From positions 558,001 to 622,000 of the forward strand of contig NZ_CP015882.1 of assembly GCF_000697965.2 (NCBI RefSeq): DNA of 64,000 nt, in the 5' to 3' direction. Both the position numbers and the translations under genes were made by a program. The notes under the pieces were generated by a model, which did no database searches, was not told where the DNA came from, and saw only the letters and a program-made list of their open reading frames with translations. Source of the stretch: Ensifer adhaerens. GTDB taxonomy: Bacteria; Pseudomonadota; Alphaproteobacteria; Rhizobiales; Rhizobiaceae. Each line of letters starts with the position of its first letter. The stretch's first letter is position 1. Of the stretch, positions 1-8,830 are shown piece by piece.

Positions 1-2
1 AG

Positions 3-824
3 GACAATCCGCAGATGCATGTCATGCTGCTTGACGATGGCGTAATGGTGCGCGCCATCGGCGGCGGTCTCTGCCAGAAGATTGCTGCTGATCCGGTGCT
101 TGACCAGATCCAAATGGCTGCCCGCCTGAAAGACGACATGGCGATCGGCGTCGACATGGGCATGACTGGCCTTGCCTATAACAAGAAGCTCTTCGACGAG
201 AAGGGCTGGCCGGCGCCGACCTCGTGGATGGACATGGCCGATCCCAAATTCGAAAACGCCGTCGTGTTCCAGTCGGCTTCCGCATCGAGCTTCGGCCTGC
301 ACGCCTTCCTGATGTTCAACCGCATCCAGGGCGGCGACGAGACCAACGTTGAACCGGGTTTCGACAAGTTCTCCGATACGATCGGCAAGAACGTCATCGA
401 GTTCATCCCGAGTTCGGCGAAGATCTCCGAAATGGTGCAGACCGGAGAGGCAGCGATCTTCCCGCTGACCCCAACGGCCGTCAACAACCTCAAGGACAAG
501 GGCATTCCAGTGGAATACGCCCAGCCGAAGGAAGGCTCCGTGGTGCTCGCCGTCACCGAATGCGTGATCGCCAACAACAGCGAACCGGAACTCAGTCAGA
601 AGCTCGCCCACTACCTGCTTTCCGCCGAGGCACAGAGCCTGGCGCTCGACCACGGCAACATCATCCCGTCAAACATCAACGCCAAGGCCGGCACAGATGC
701 GGCAAACGCGAAGCTCTCGACGTTTAAGGCCAACATGGAGACCGCCAAGGTCCTCGATTGGGATGCGATCAACCAGAACCGGCAGGAATGGAACAAGCGC
801 TGGAACCGCATGATCGAACGGTAG
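3..824 (+). CDS. ABC transporter solute-binding protein, C-terminal part (partial)
   Basis: The reading frame is open from the window edge, so the N-terminus and signal peptide lie outside. The visible ~273 residues match the second half of a spermidine/iron-type periplasmic binding protein. They include a segment where the chain describes its own ligand site (GVDMGMTGLAYNKKLF, then a Trp-rich hinge PAPTSWMDMADPKF) and the usual C-terminal helix pattern around LSAEAQSLALDHGNIIPSN. The likely role is delivery of a small solute to an inner-membrane ABC importer, but the ligand cannot be told from this half. No permease or ATPase gene follows, so the rest of the operon, if any, is upstream. The family is fairly clear; the substrate is unknown. 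Confidence 0.8.
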   Translation, partial: DNPQMHVMLLDDGVMVRAIGGGLCQKIAADPVLDQIQMAARLKDDMAIGVDMGMTGLAYNKKLFDEKGWPAPTSWMDMADPKFENAVVFQSASASSFGLHAFLMFNRIQGGDETNVEPGFDKFSDTIGKNVIEFIPSSAKISEMVQTGEAAIFPLTPTAVNNLKDKGIPVEYAQPKEGSVVLAVTECVIANNSEPELSQKLAHYLLSAEAQSLALDHGNIIPSNINAKAGTDAANAKLSTFKANMETAKVLDWDAINQNRQEWNKRWNRMIER

Positions 825-1995
825 GTATGGCGGGAACGCTTATCGGTCCACCAGGCGCGCAGGCGCGCCTGGCGGTGCGACATGGGTTCCCGGGCAATGC
901 ACCGGAAAATCCAGTCAACGACGGCGCGAACGAGGTGCTGGCGCGCTTGCTTGACCCAAGAACAATATACAGAGAACCGGTTTAGCGTACGCCGTGCGCA
1001 CAACGAAAATGAGCCTCCGCAGGGGGGCGGAGGCTCGCGCGCTCAAATATTGTCGGTAACAAGTTTTATAAATATCAAGCAGTTGCACGGAAACATGAAC
1101 CGTAAACGCAACGGCGGCTGCGTCGAAATAGGATGGCGGTGTGTGCAAATGCAGGTGCAGTTTGCCGATCGGGAAACCGCATAGCAACCCGCCCAAATGG
1201 ACACTTTGCGTAATACATTGGGCTTAGCCAATGACGCGACGCGAGCGCTAGAAAAATCGCGTAACGTTTCGTCGGGGGCGGCTCCGCCACGTAGTGATTG
1301 CGATGTGGCTGTGAGGCATCGGCGCTCGCAATATGTACACTGAAACGATCAAATCATTGGGGAAATGCGAAGCGGTAACGCATGTAGTGCCTCTCCCGAC
1401 GGTCGCGACCTAGTCTCGCGACAAACAGCGCAAATCACCAACGTCGTGCAATTGTTTTTGAACCTATGCCATCCGGGTAAGCAGCACAGCCAGTGGGATG
1501 CTTGCGGCATGGCGCTCATGGCTGCCCCCGCTCTATAATCGAGCTGTCGCGTATATCATTCACAATTGTAACGAGCTCTGTTGGAATTAACTGTTACATT
1601 TGGAACAGGTTCGTCGGCACTCGTCATGTAAAGTATCGAAAGGCTGGCTGAATAAATTCAGTCAAAGGCTATGTCCGATACTAAATGTCAGGGATTTTCG
1701 TCCGAAAATCCGACGGATATCCTTGTTTTGTCGCCAAAGTAAACATTTCTCGTTGAATTTTCAACGGGTTGGATCTTTTCCATAGTGTTGCATACGAAAC
1801 CCGACGACCATCTGACGGCTCTGTCCCAATGTGAAGGAGAGCCCGACGGCGGTTGGACATGCCCTGGCGTTGGTCTGGGCGATTGGCAGGTCCCGCGTGG
1901 CGTGACCGTGCCAACTTGAACGCACAGCAAACCGACCATCAGCCGCGGCAGAACTAGCGGGCAACAGCGCGCTACAAAAACGATGGGAGGCTTCC
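825..1995. other. intergenic stretch without a convincing gene
   Basis: About 1.2 kb with only short, low-quality open frames on both strands and no recognisable protein. It holds one strong hairpin (1011-1036), a small inverted repeat CGTTGAA/TTCAACG near 1751-1766, and AT-richer sequence around 1540-1780 that probably contains the promoter of the lysozyme gene. Confidence 0.6.
1011..1036. terminator. 10-bp perfect hairpin, possible terminator
   Basis: Arms GAGCCTCCGC (1011-1020) and GCGGAGGCTC (1027-1036) enclose the 6-base loop AGGGGG. Read on the minus strand the stem is followed by ATTTTCG, a short T-stretch, so it looks more like a minus-strand terminator than one for the solute-binding-protein gene 190 bp upstream. 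No minus-strand gene was found that it would end. Confidence 0.4.
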
Positions 1996-3750
1996 GTGAA
2001 GACAAGTGTACGCGGCATATGCGCCATGCTCGCCGAAGAGGCAATCGTCCTATCAGCCTACAACGATGGCACAGGAACCATGACGGTCGGCGCCGGACAT
2101 ACGGCGGCGGCCGGTCCACCTGTTCCCCGCTCCGGCCTGACGATCACCCTGACGGAGGCGATCAACATCTTCCGCACCGATCTTGCCAAGTTCGAGGCAC
2201 AGGTTCAGGCAGCCGTCAGGACCCCGGTGGCGCAGCATCAGTTCGATGCCCTTGTGTCGTGGCACTTCAATACGGGCGCGATATCGAAGGCAGGCTTGAC
2301 GCAGAAGCTCAATGCCGGAGACGCTGTTGGCGCGGCCGCCGAATTTGCGCGCTGGAACAAGAGCAACGGCAAGGTGCTCGACGGCTTGGTCGCCCGTCGC
2401 GAGCGCGAAGCAGCCATGTTCGCAAAGGGAGAGTATGGCAGCCCGAAGATCCGCGTTCTGGAGAGCAGGGGCGGCCCGGAGGAAATCTTCACCGCCGACC
2501 AGATCGAGACGCTCCTCGGGGGTGCCCCGAACTCGGAAGAAGAACAGACCACCGAAGAACTGCTGGCCAATCCGATCTCGCAGCTTCTCCCGCTCAACCG
2601 GCCCAAGCAATCCGCCGCGCTCACGAACACCGTGCTTCAGGAGTTTAGAAACCTCATCCCGGAAGAGGGGCGTGATGACGCTGTGACGTTGGTCGCCGTG
2701 CGCGGCTACTACCTCAACTCGATGGGCAAGGAGAGCGCAAACGATCGCGGCGTCTACGACGACGCGATCTTCATCGTCGAGCCGAGCGGTGTCCACAACT
2801 TCAACGCCAATACGGATCCCAGCCGTTTCGGTCGCGGTATCGCGCGGCTGAAGCCACGCCAGGCGATCCGGTACAGACCCGGTCTACACGGTTTTGGGCG
2901 CAAGAACGGACCCTATCCCGCCTTCCGGCAGGACAGCGACTGCACGGTCATTCGTGATGAAACCGGTGAGGATACGGATTCGCAGGATGGCCGCTTCTGG
3001 ATCAATCTCCACCGCGGCGGCGTCACGTCCACCTCAAGCCTCGGTTGCCAGACGGTCCCACCGCATCAGTGGAACGAATTCAAGACCCTCTTAGACGGTC
3101 TGCTGAAGAAGCATGGACAGGAGACTTTTTACTACTTGCTCGTCGATCAGGACGATGTCCCACAGGAGGAAACGACCATGCCTGTTATCACGCAGCCGGC
3201 ACCGGCTCCGGCGACGACCGAGGCGAACCCCGCACAATTGCTGCAACAGATCCTCGCGCTCGCTGCGATGTCGCGCGGACACAAGCCCGCCAACCAGGGC
3301 GACATGACCTGGCTGGTCGATGTCTTGCGGGCACTTGTCACCCAACCGACGATCAATGGCGTTGTCCTGAATGGCGCGAAACCGGACCCGCTCGCATCGG
3401 TCAGCGACCCTGACCTGACGCCGGTCAACGGTGCGCTCGGAAAGGCGCTCGGGAATGCGCTCGACGGCCGCAAGACCGCGATAGGTGCCATCGGCATGCT
3501 CGCCACGACCCTTCTGCCAATCTTCTTTCCGCAGCTGGCGCCGGTCACGGCGATCGCTGCACCCTTGATCGAGGGGGCGGCGAACGCGGGCGCCACAGCG
3601 GCGGCGACGCATGCTGGCGGAGGGCTCGGCAGCGAGCTTGTAACGGCCGCCTTCCCTGTCTTTGCCGCGATCAGCGGCTGGGGCGTGATGGGCAAGGTTG
3701 AAAAATGGGTCCGCGCCCTTCGGGGCGGGCTTGAAGCGCCGGCCGCGTGA
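1996..3750 (+). CDS. GH24 (T4-type) lysozyme with a second SxGC domain and hydrophobic C-terminus
   Basis: A 584-residue protein starting at GTG, chosen because GGGAGG lies 5 bases upstream. Residues 1-150 resemble phage-type GH24 muramidase. Glu15, Asp24 and Thr30 keep exactly the spacing of the T4 lysozyme Glu11-Asp20-Thr26 triad, within AYNDGTGTMTVGAGHT. Residues ~225-385 form a different domain with His339 and S-S-L-G-C351-Q, similar in pattern to the His...SxGC active site of YkuD L,D-transpeptidases. The last ~180 residues are Ala/Gly-rich with hydrophobic stretches (~500-560) that could insert into or associate with a membrane. There is no N-terminal signal peptide. The DUF2235 hydrolase gene starts 65 bp downstream. 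The GH24 call is fairly firm; the SxGC domain assignment is inference. Candidate roles are prophage-derived endolysin or a toxin/effector. Confidence 0.75.
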   Translation: MKTSVRGICAMLAEEAIVLSAYNDGTGTMTVGAGHTAAAGPPVPRSGLTITLTEAINIFRTDLAKFEAQVQAAVRTPVAQHQFDALVSWHFNTGAISKAGLTQKLNAGDAVGAAAEFARWNKSNGKVLDGLVARREREAAMFAKGEYGSPKIRVLESRGGPEEIFTADQIETLLGGAPNSEEEQTTEELLANPISQLLPLNRPKQSAALTNTVLQEFRNLIPEEGRDDAVTLVAVRGYYLNSMGKESANDRGVYDDAIFIVEPSGVHNFNANTDPSRFGRGIARLKPRQAIRYRPGLHGFGRKNGPYPAFRQDSDCTVIRDETGEDTDSQDGRFWINLHRGGVTSTSSLGCQTVPPHQWNEFKTLLDGLLKKHGQETFYYLLVDQDDVPQEETTMPVITQPAPAPATTEANPAQLLQQILALAAMSRGHKPANQGDMTWLVDVLRALVTQPTINGVVLNGAKPDPLASVSDPDLTPVNGALGKALGNALDGRKTAIGAIGMLATTLLPIFFPQLAPVTAIAAPLIEGAANAGATAAATHAGGGLGSELVTAAFPVFAAISGWGVMGKVEKWVRALRGGLEAPAA

Positions 3751-3815
3751 GAACCGCGGCTGCTCACGCCAAGACAACAGGGAAACGCACATCAGGGCCA
3801 TAAAGGAAAAAAGAG

Positions 3816-4997
3816 ATGAAACGCTTGGTTGTTTGTTTCGACGGAACCTGGAACGACGCCGATAGTGCCCGTTCCGAAACGAATGTCGCGCGGATCGCGA
3901 GGGCCATTCGTGCTTGCCAGGACGAAAGAGGCGGCATTCCGCAATCTGTCCTGTACCTGCGCGGTATCGGATCGTCCGGCCTGCAAATTCAACGCCTTTT
4001 GGATGGCGCGATCGGCACTGGCGTGGATGAGAACATCCGCTCCGGATACATGTTCCTCGCCCAGAATTATGTTTCAGGCGACGAGATCTATCTGTTCGGT
4101 TTCTCGCGTGGCGCCTTTTCCGCGCGCAGCCTGGCGGGGCTGATCGCCTCATGCGGACTTCTCAGACGGCAGCGGCTCGGGGATCTGCGCAACGCCTGGC
4201 AGTATTACAGAACCACCGAGGACCGGTCGCCGAAGGATTTCGTTGATAGATATTCGACGGATGCGCACCTGGATGTCGAAGTCACGATGCTCGGGGTCTG
4301 GGACACGGTCGGCGCGCTGGGCGTCCCCAGCCACATTTTCAGTAGCTTCAACTACAGGGAATATGGATTCCACAATACCACGGCCTCAAAGATAACGCGC
4401 CACGCCTACCACGCGATGGCCATCGATGAGTCGCGAGACGAGTTCGTGCCGACGCTCTGGACAGGCGACGTCCCGGCCAATTGCAAGATAGAGCAGGTCT
4501 GGTTCGCAGGCAGCCATGGAGACGTTGGCGGAGGGTATGTCGACCGTTCACTGGCCGATATCCCGCTGGTCTGGATGGCGCAAAAGGCGCAGGCCTGCGG
4601 GCTTGTGATCGACTGGACGATGCTCCCGAAAGGACTCGACGTCAGCGCCCCGCATCACGACTCGCGTGCAGGCTGGTCGCTTAAGGACCGGTTGACGCCG
4701 ACATTCCGGCAAATCTGCGAGAAGCCGTTCAGGGTGAATTACTACGAAACGCTTTACCGGCCGCGCGATGGACAGGGCATCGCTCAACGCACGATCAACG
4801 AATCCCTTCATGAAAGCGTGATCGCGCGCTATGGGCAGACAGTTTCCTTTTCTCCGGACGACGATCCGTCGGCGCGCGCGCAGCAAGTCTACAAGCCCAG
4901 AAATCTCGCTCCGCTTTTCAATGTCCCGGTTCGGGGGCAGCGCCCAGTGGCGCCCAATGTGATCGCGGCTCAGACTGCCCAGGTCGCGACCGTTTGA
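3816..4997 (+). CDS. DUF2235 alpha/beta-hydrolase (Tle1-like)
   Basis: A 393-residue protein beginning MKRLVVCFDGTWND, the hallmark start of DUF2235 proteins. The nucleophile elbow G-F-S97-R-G-A lies in YLFGFSRGAFSARSLAGL; GVWDTVGALGVP and GSHGDVGGGY are the other conserved blocks, the latter carrying the expected acidic/His residues. The family includes type VI secretion phospholipase effectors (Tle1) and many uncharacterised bacterial hydrolases. No VgrG, PAAR, Hcp or immunity gene is visible beside it, so an effector role is only suggested by the pairing with a lysozyme gene immediately upstream. No signal peptide is seen, so it should be cytoplasmic unless exported by a dedicated system. 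The start ATG is the first in the frame. Confidence 0.85.
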   Translation: MKRLVVCFDGTWNDADSARSETNVARIARAIRACQDERGGIPQSVLYLRGIGSSGLQIQRLLDGAIGTGVDENIRSGYMFLAQNYVSGDEIYLFGFSRGAFSARSLAGLIASCGLLRRQRLGDLRNAWQYYRTTEDRSPKDFVDRYSTDAHLDVEVTMLGVWDTVGALGVPSHIFSSFNYREYGFHNTTASKITRHAYHAMAIDESRDEFVPTLWTGDVPANCKIEQVWFAGSHGDVGGGYVDRSLADIPLVWMAQKAQACGLVIDWTMLPKGLDVSAPHHDSRAGWSLKDRLTPTFRQICEKPFRVNYYETLYRPRDGQGIAQRTINESLHESVIARYGQTVSFSPDDDPSARAQQVYKPRNLAPLFNVPVRGQRPVAPNVIAAQTAQVATV

Positions 4998-5036
4998 AAA
5001 TACCTACACGCCCGGTTCATGGGGCTGGACGGGACG

Positions 5037-5070
5037 ATGCACGGCAAGACGAGGAGGTCTTGCCGTGCAT
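5037..5070 (+). terminator. 14-bp perfect stem terminator after the DUF2235 gene
   Basis: Arms ATGCACGGCAAGAC (5037-5050) and GTCTTGCCGTGCAT (5057-5070) pair perfectly around GAGGAG and are followed by TTTCGTC. It lies 40 bp after the DUF2235 stop codon and fits the end of the lysozyme-hydrolase transcription unit. Confidence 0.75.
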
Positions 5071-5531
5071 TTTCGTCTGGCCGCTCGTGAAGCCAAAGCT
5101 GGAATGGATTTCACCTGAGCCGGAGGTCAAGGCGACACTGCACATTCGCAACCGCATTGCACCGTCATCGGTTTTGTGGAGCCGGACGTCCGTGCCGCAG
5201 CGTTTGGGGCCGAGCAACTTTCAGGGGGCCCTAGCCTGATGGCCCACCCGAGAATGCGCCGCAAAAAAGAGATCGCCAGGTGGTGCCCGTGACCTACTGC
5301 CATGGTCCAATCCGCTTCCCGTGTCCGCACGGACCAGCATTGCCAGCAATCGTGCACTGCCCGCCGGTAAGCGAGCGGCTAGGCACGTTCTAGGCCCTTG
5401 CGGGCTTGCGGTCACGCTGCCGAGGCAGAATAGGCGATCGGTGGTTAGTCCCAGTGACCGTGACGCCGGTCGCCTCGTCCGTATTCTTGAGCTTACGGAT
5501 CCCGGCCCACATGCGGCGTCGTCGGCGCCGG
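5071..5531. other. intergenic stretch, nothing recognised
   Basis: About 460 bp between the DUF2235 terminator and the convergent end of the SBP3-type gene. Only short frames with no recognisable composition or motif were seen. Confidence 0.55.
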
Positions 5532-6758
5532 CTAGCGGTCCGTCTTCGAAATGCTTTGCGAAACCTCGGGCAAATGCACCGGATCTTGCTGCGCACCGGC
5601 ACCAGACCCAGGCTTCTCAGTCATGTCGCTTCCCGCCGGAATGCTGTTGATCCGGAACAGGGTGGCGAGATGTTGAGACTTTTGCGTCCCGGGAAAATGA
5701 CCTGAGAACAGTCGCTCGACGGTTCCGTCCTCGAACATGCCGTAAAGCGCAAGTGTGATGCGCTCGGGGAAATCGGGGAAACGGCGAGATGAGACTACGA
5801 GGGCGTAGGGCTCGTATGTGCCTTCCGTGGTCGGTGTGGTGTCGGCAGCACAACGGGTACCGGTACGTTCGCCATAGTCGGCAAGTGCGGCCTTGATGAT
5901 ATCGACATCCCCGAAATAGCGGGCCAGCCGACCGTTACAAAATTCCTCCGCCGCCTCGGAATGCGAGTCGATTTCTCGCGGGCAGATCATCCAGTTGTCC
6001 TGCGTCAGGTGCGCCGCATTGGATTTCAGCGTGTCGCCGATCGTAGATCCCTTGACGTAGCCCCAGATCTCAAAGGTTCTCTTCTTCTCGGTGTTTTCCT
6101 TCGTGGGCTGCTGGAGAGTGAAATCAAACTTCTGTTCCAGCCAGCCGAGAAGGCCGTTTCCGGCGGTTGCTGCAGGTTGGGTCGTACTGGGCGGGGTGGC
6201 TTGGTTCGCGGGCACCGACGACCATCTTCTCGTCTTCAGATCTTCGCCCTTTGCCTGTTTCAGCCAATTGAACACGTCCGTGCAGGTCGGTTTGGGCGGT
6301 GCGTCTTTGGGAAGGTCTCCGGCTGCCTCTGACGAACGTGGATCGAGATGCGCCTTGACGTATGAGCCGTTCGCCACGAAGACGATGGGCGAGAACGCAA
6401 GATAGGGTGCCTGCCCGTTGTAGGCGAAGTTCTGCATCCGCTTGAGCGTGATCGTCGTCGGATCGCAAAGTAGGTCGTAGTCGCCGTCGCCTGTTTTCAG
6501 GAACGCGGCTCGTTTCTTTGCGTCCACGCCCTCTTCGCTAAAATGATATCCCGCACGCTGGACGGCCTCGGTGCAGATATCCCAAAAGAAGCCGAGATAG
6601 CCTTTGGTGTCTTGGTCCCGCCAGATGAAGGGTCGCGCATCTTCGCGCACCCCAATCCTAATCTCACCGCTGTCAAGCGTCTCAGCACGCGCAGTGTAAG
6701 AGAGGACATGCGCTGGGACGAGTGCGGCGACGACGAATTTGGCGAGCAGTGGGCGCAT
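5532..6758 (-). CDS. periplasmic SBP3-family protein with a Pro/Thr-rich insertion
   Basis: A 408-residue protein with a signal peptide (hydrophobic ~5-20, cleavage near ARAETLD). Residues ~28-125 match lobe 1 of family 3 solute-binding proteins (IRIGVREDARPFIW... DICTEAVQRAGY... GDYDLLCDPTTIT). About 105 residues rich in Pro, Thr, Ala and Lys (~125-230) interrupt it, then the fold resumes (IWGYVKGSTIGDTL, RLARYFGDVDIIKAAL, YALVVSSRRFPDF). Four or more cysteines occur in the inserted and second-lobe parts. The start is 3 bp after the stop of the membrane-protein gene, so the two are co-transcribed. No ABC permease or ATPase is nearby, so it may act as a sensor or partner of the membrane protein rather than as an importer component; that is inference. 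Confidence 0.75.
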   Translation of the reverse strand: MRPLLAKFVVAALVPAHVLSYTARAETLDSGEIRIGVREDARPFIWRDQDTKGYLGFFWDICTEAVQRAGYHFSEEGVDAKKRAAFLKTGDGDYDLLCDPTTITLKRMQNFAYNGQAPYLAFSPIVFVANGSYVKAHLDPRSSEAAGDLPKDAPPKPTCTDVFNWLKQAKGEDLKTRRWSSVPANQATPPSTTQPAATAGNGLLGWLEQKFDFTLQQPTKENTEKKRTFEIWGYVKGSTIGDTLKSNAAHLTQDNWMICPREIDSHSEAAEEFCNGRLARYFGDVDIIKAALADYGERTGTRCAADTTPTTEGTYEPYALVVSSRRFPDFPERITLALYGMFEDGTVERLFSGHFPGTQKSQHLATLFRINSIPAGSDMTEKPGSGAGAQQDPVHLPEVSQSISKTDR

Positions 6759-6761
6759 CGG

Positions 6762-8705
6762 CTACTCCGCGGGTGTTGGTCTTGGCGCCACGCGTGCGGG
6801 CGTCTTTCCCGAACGGAAGCGCTCGGCGCCGCCGCGTTGGTTGAGAAGAGCAGCCGTGACGCAAAACACGACGACGAAGCCGATGAACGCCGAGAACATC
6901 GCCGAGTAGACGACGAGACCTCTATCGATTGCGTCGAGGCTCAGAGTGGTTGCGGGCTTCGTTGCCCATGATGTCAGGTAACGGGTCGCCCCTCCGCAGA
7001 CGGCCATGACAACCGATGCGCCGACCGCCCAGATCAGGCTTGAGAGATACGTCGGCTGCAGCGAGAGTGACAGTGCCCGAGCCAACCATGCATCGAGCAG
7101 GAACGCCACGATCAGGGCAAGTACGGCGCCGCGAACGGCCGTCGGCGCGTTGTATTCGAACGAAAGCTGCAGGAACAGCGAGAGGCCTTGATCGCCGGCG
7201 GCCCAACCTGTGTCGAGGCCGGTTTTCCAGAGCTGCAGCCCCATGACGAATACGGCGGCGACGGCCCAGGACACGAAAACGACGAGCACGGCTTGCGGCA
7301 ACCACGAGGTCCAATGCGCCTCGCGCATGTTCTGCCAACGACGCGACTGCATGCCTGCGTCGCGAAGCGCGAGCGTCACAATCATCGGGATGCAGTAGTT
7401 GTTGAACGCGTAGAAGATGTAGGTCAGCGTGCGAGAATAGACATTGACGGGGCTACCCCATACGAGCTCGCTTTCAAACCGACCGGGTAGCAGGCTCCAA
7501 AAGAGGCTGACGAAGAGCACGGTGCCGAGGGCCCAGAGCGCAGTCAACGTCGCGTAGGATCTGCGATAGCCAGCGCTTAAATGGGGGTACAACAGGGCGC
7601 CGAGGAACTGCTCGAGCTTTTTCCGGGCAACGACTTGCTGATGTGCCGCTGCCTCGTCTGCCGTCGCCGGCGAGACGACGATGATCTCGTGCTCGACATA
7701 GAGCGCGAGCAGGATGCAAAGATCGTCTGCAAGGTCGTCGGCATCCGACGCCAATCGCTCCCAGGTCGCCCTCTTGCGTTCGCCGAGGCTTGCATCGGCG
7801 GCTCCGTTGCTGACAGGCGCTTCCTTCGCCGCGCCTGACCCGTAGCCCGACCTCTCGTCCAGATCCACGACCAACTGATCCCGTCGCTTGCTGAGCTCTT
7901 CCTCAAGTTTCTGAAAACGCTCCCGCGCGGGGGCGTTGGCGAGCTTCAGCTTGCGGTCGAGGATCCAGGCAGAGACGGAGAAGATCAGTTCCAGATCGAG
8001 ACGAAAGTCCTCGGGTTCGCTCAACTGATCCTTCGCGGCCGCCTGATAATGATCAATACGCTCCCAATTGCTGCGCGGAATGAGGAGGGAGTTCTTTTCG
8101 AGGGATGACGCGCTGTCGGCCGAGATCGCGAGGTCCTTCCGGCGCAGATCTTCACTGGCGCCGATGACGCGGGTGGGAATACCCGCCAGGCGGTGGGCAG
8201 CACTTCGCATCCAATCCTCGAAGCTTCCCAGAAGCGGGAAACTGGGTGCCAGACCGACCATGATCAGCGCGATGGCAAGCGAGACCGATGCGTCGATGCC
8301 GATATCGAAGTCCCGCACGACCGACGGAACGACGATGGTGGACAGAGGCTGCATCCAGGTGCTTGCAGCACTGTTGCTGCCCGGGGTGAAGCCTGTGGTG
8401 ATCGCTACCGGGGCATCGACGGAAGGAACGGGAAGCTTGCTCGCACCGATCGAAAGATCCGGGCCACCGAGCATTGGGAGGAGTTCCGCGTAGGCGCAGA
8501 GGAAGAAGTAGATGATCAGAAGTATGAGCGCGTAGCATGCGTAGGCGTGCATGACGATGCGCCGCGCCCGAAGCTTGTCGGGCGACAACAGGTTGACAAG
8601 CCGCTCCATCTGCCGCCCGCCCTCGTAGGTGACACGGTTGAAGCGCCCGTAAGAATAAAATAGGACTATCGCCGCTCCGAAGAGCAGCGCGACAAGGTTC
8701 GGCAT
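6762..8705 (-). CDS. polytopic membrane protein of unknown function
   Basis: A 647-residue protein that I do not recognise. Two membrane segments lie at the N-terminus (~3-22 and ~55-75) and one near ~140-165. A long charged, helical, mainly soluble region (~190-375, with many Glu/Arg/Lys and a short Ala/Ser stretch) follows. The C-terminal half has about six further membrane segments, for example around YATLTALWALGTVLFVSLFW and SAFIGFVVVFCVTAALL. The middle of the cassette is therefore a membrane anchor with a large cytoplasmic domain. It lies 29 bp downstream of a 31-codon secreted-peptide gene and is followed after 3 bp by an SBP3-type gene, so the three look like one unit. A signalling or export function is possible but unsupported. 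Confidence 0.7.
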   Translation of the reverse strand: MPNLVALLFGAAIVLFYSYGRFNRVTYEGGRQMERLVNLLSPDKLRARRIVMHAYACYALILLIIYFFLCAYAELLPMLGGPDLSIGASKLPVPSVDAPVAITTGFTPGSNSAASTWMQPLSTIVVPSVVRDFDIGIDASVSLAIALIMVGLAPSFPLLGSFEDWMRSAAHRLAGIPTRVIGASEDLRRKDLAISADSASSLEKNSLLIPRSNWERIDHYQAAAKDQLSEPEDFRLDLELIFSVSAWILDRKLKLANAPARERFQKLEEELSKRRDQLVVDLDERSGYGSGAAKEAPVSNGAADASLGERKRATWERLASDADDLADDLCILLALYVEHEIIVVSPATADEAAAHQQVVARKKLEQFLGALLYPHLSAGYRRSYATLTALWALGTVLFVSLFWSLLPGRFESELVWGSPVNVYSRTLTYIFYAFNNYCIPMIVTLALRDAGMQSRRWQNMREAHWTSWLPQAVLVVFVSWAVAAVFVMGLQLWKTGLDTGWAAGDQGLSLFLQLSFEYNAPTAVRGAVLALIVAFLLDAWLARALSLSLQPTYLSSLIWAVGASVVMAVCGGATRYLTSWATKPATTLSLDAIDRGLVVYSAMFSAFIGFVVVFCVTAALLNQRGGAERFRSGKTPARVAPRPTPAE

Positions 8706-8734
8706 GGTGGTAAATCACAGTTTGGGGCAGTGCC

Positions 8735-8830
8735 TTAACGGCACTGCTGTACCGCCGGGTTGCATTGTGCAGCTGCCGTCGCAGGCACGAATGACGTCAG
8801 GGCAATGAGCACGAGCAATAGCTTCATCAT
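8735..8830 (-). CDS. 31-residue secreted peptide, first gene of the cassette
   Basis: Two adjacent ATG codons follow a strong GGGAGGA ribosome-binding site. The product starts MMKLLLVLIALTSFVPATAA, a textbook signal peptide with an AxA cleavage site, leaving a mature peptide of about 10 residues, AQCNPAVQQCR, with two cysteines. The gene ends 29 bp before the start of the polytopic membrane protein on the same strand. The signal peptide, RBS and position make it credible despite its length. Possible identities are a small periplasmic or lipoprotein-like partner, or a secreted signal read by the SBP3-type protein; the sequence does not decide. Confidence 0.65.
   Translation of the reverse strand: MMKLLLVLIALTSFVPATAAAQCNPAVQQCR

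Noticed and set aside
3091..4152. 353-codon open frame across the lysozyme-DUF2235 gap on the minus strand
   Set aside because: It crosses two well-supported plus-strand genes and is Arg-rich without a recognisable domain.
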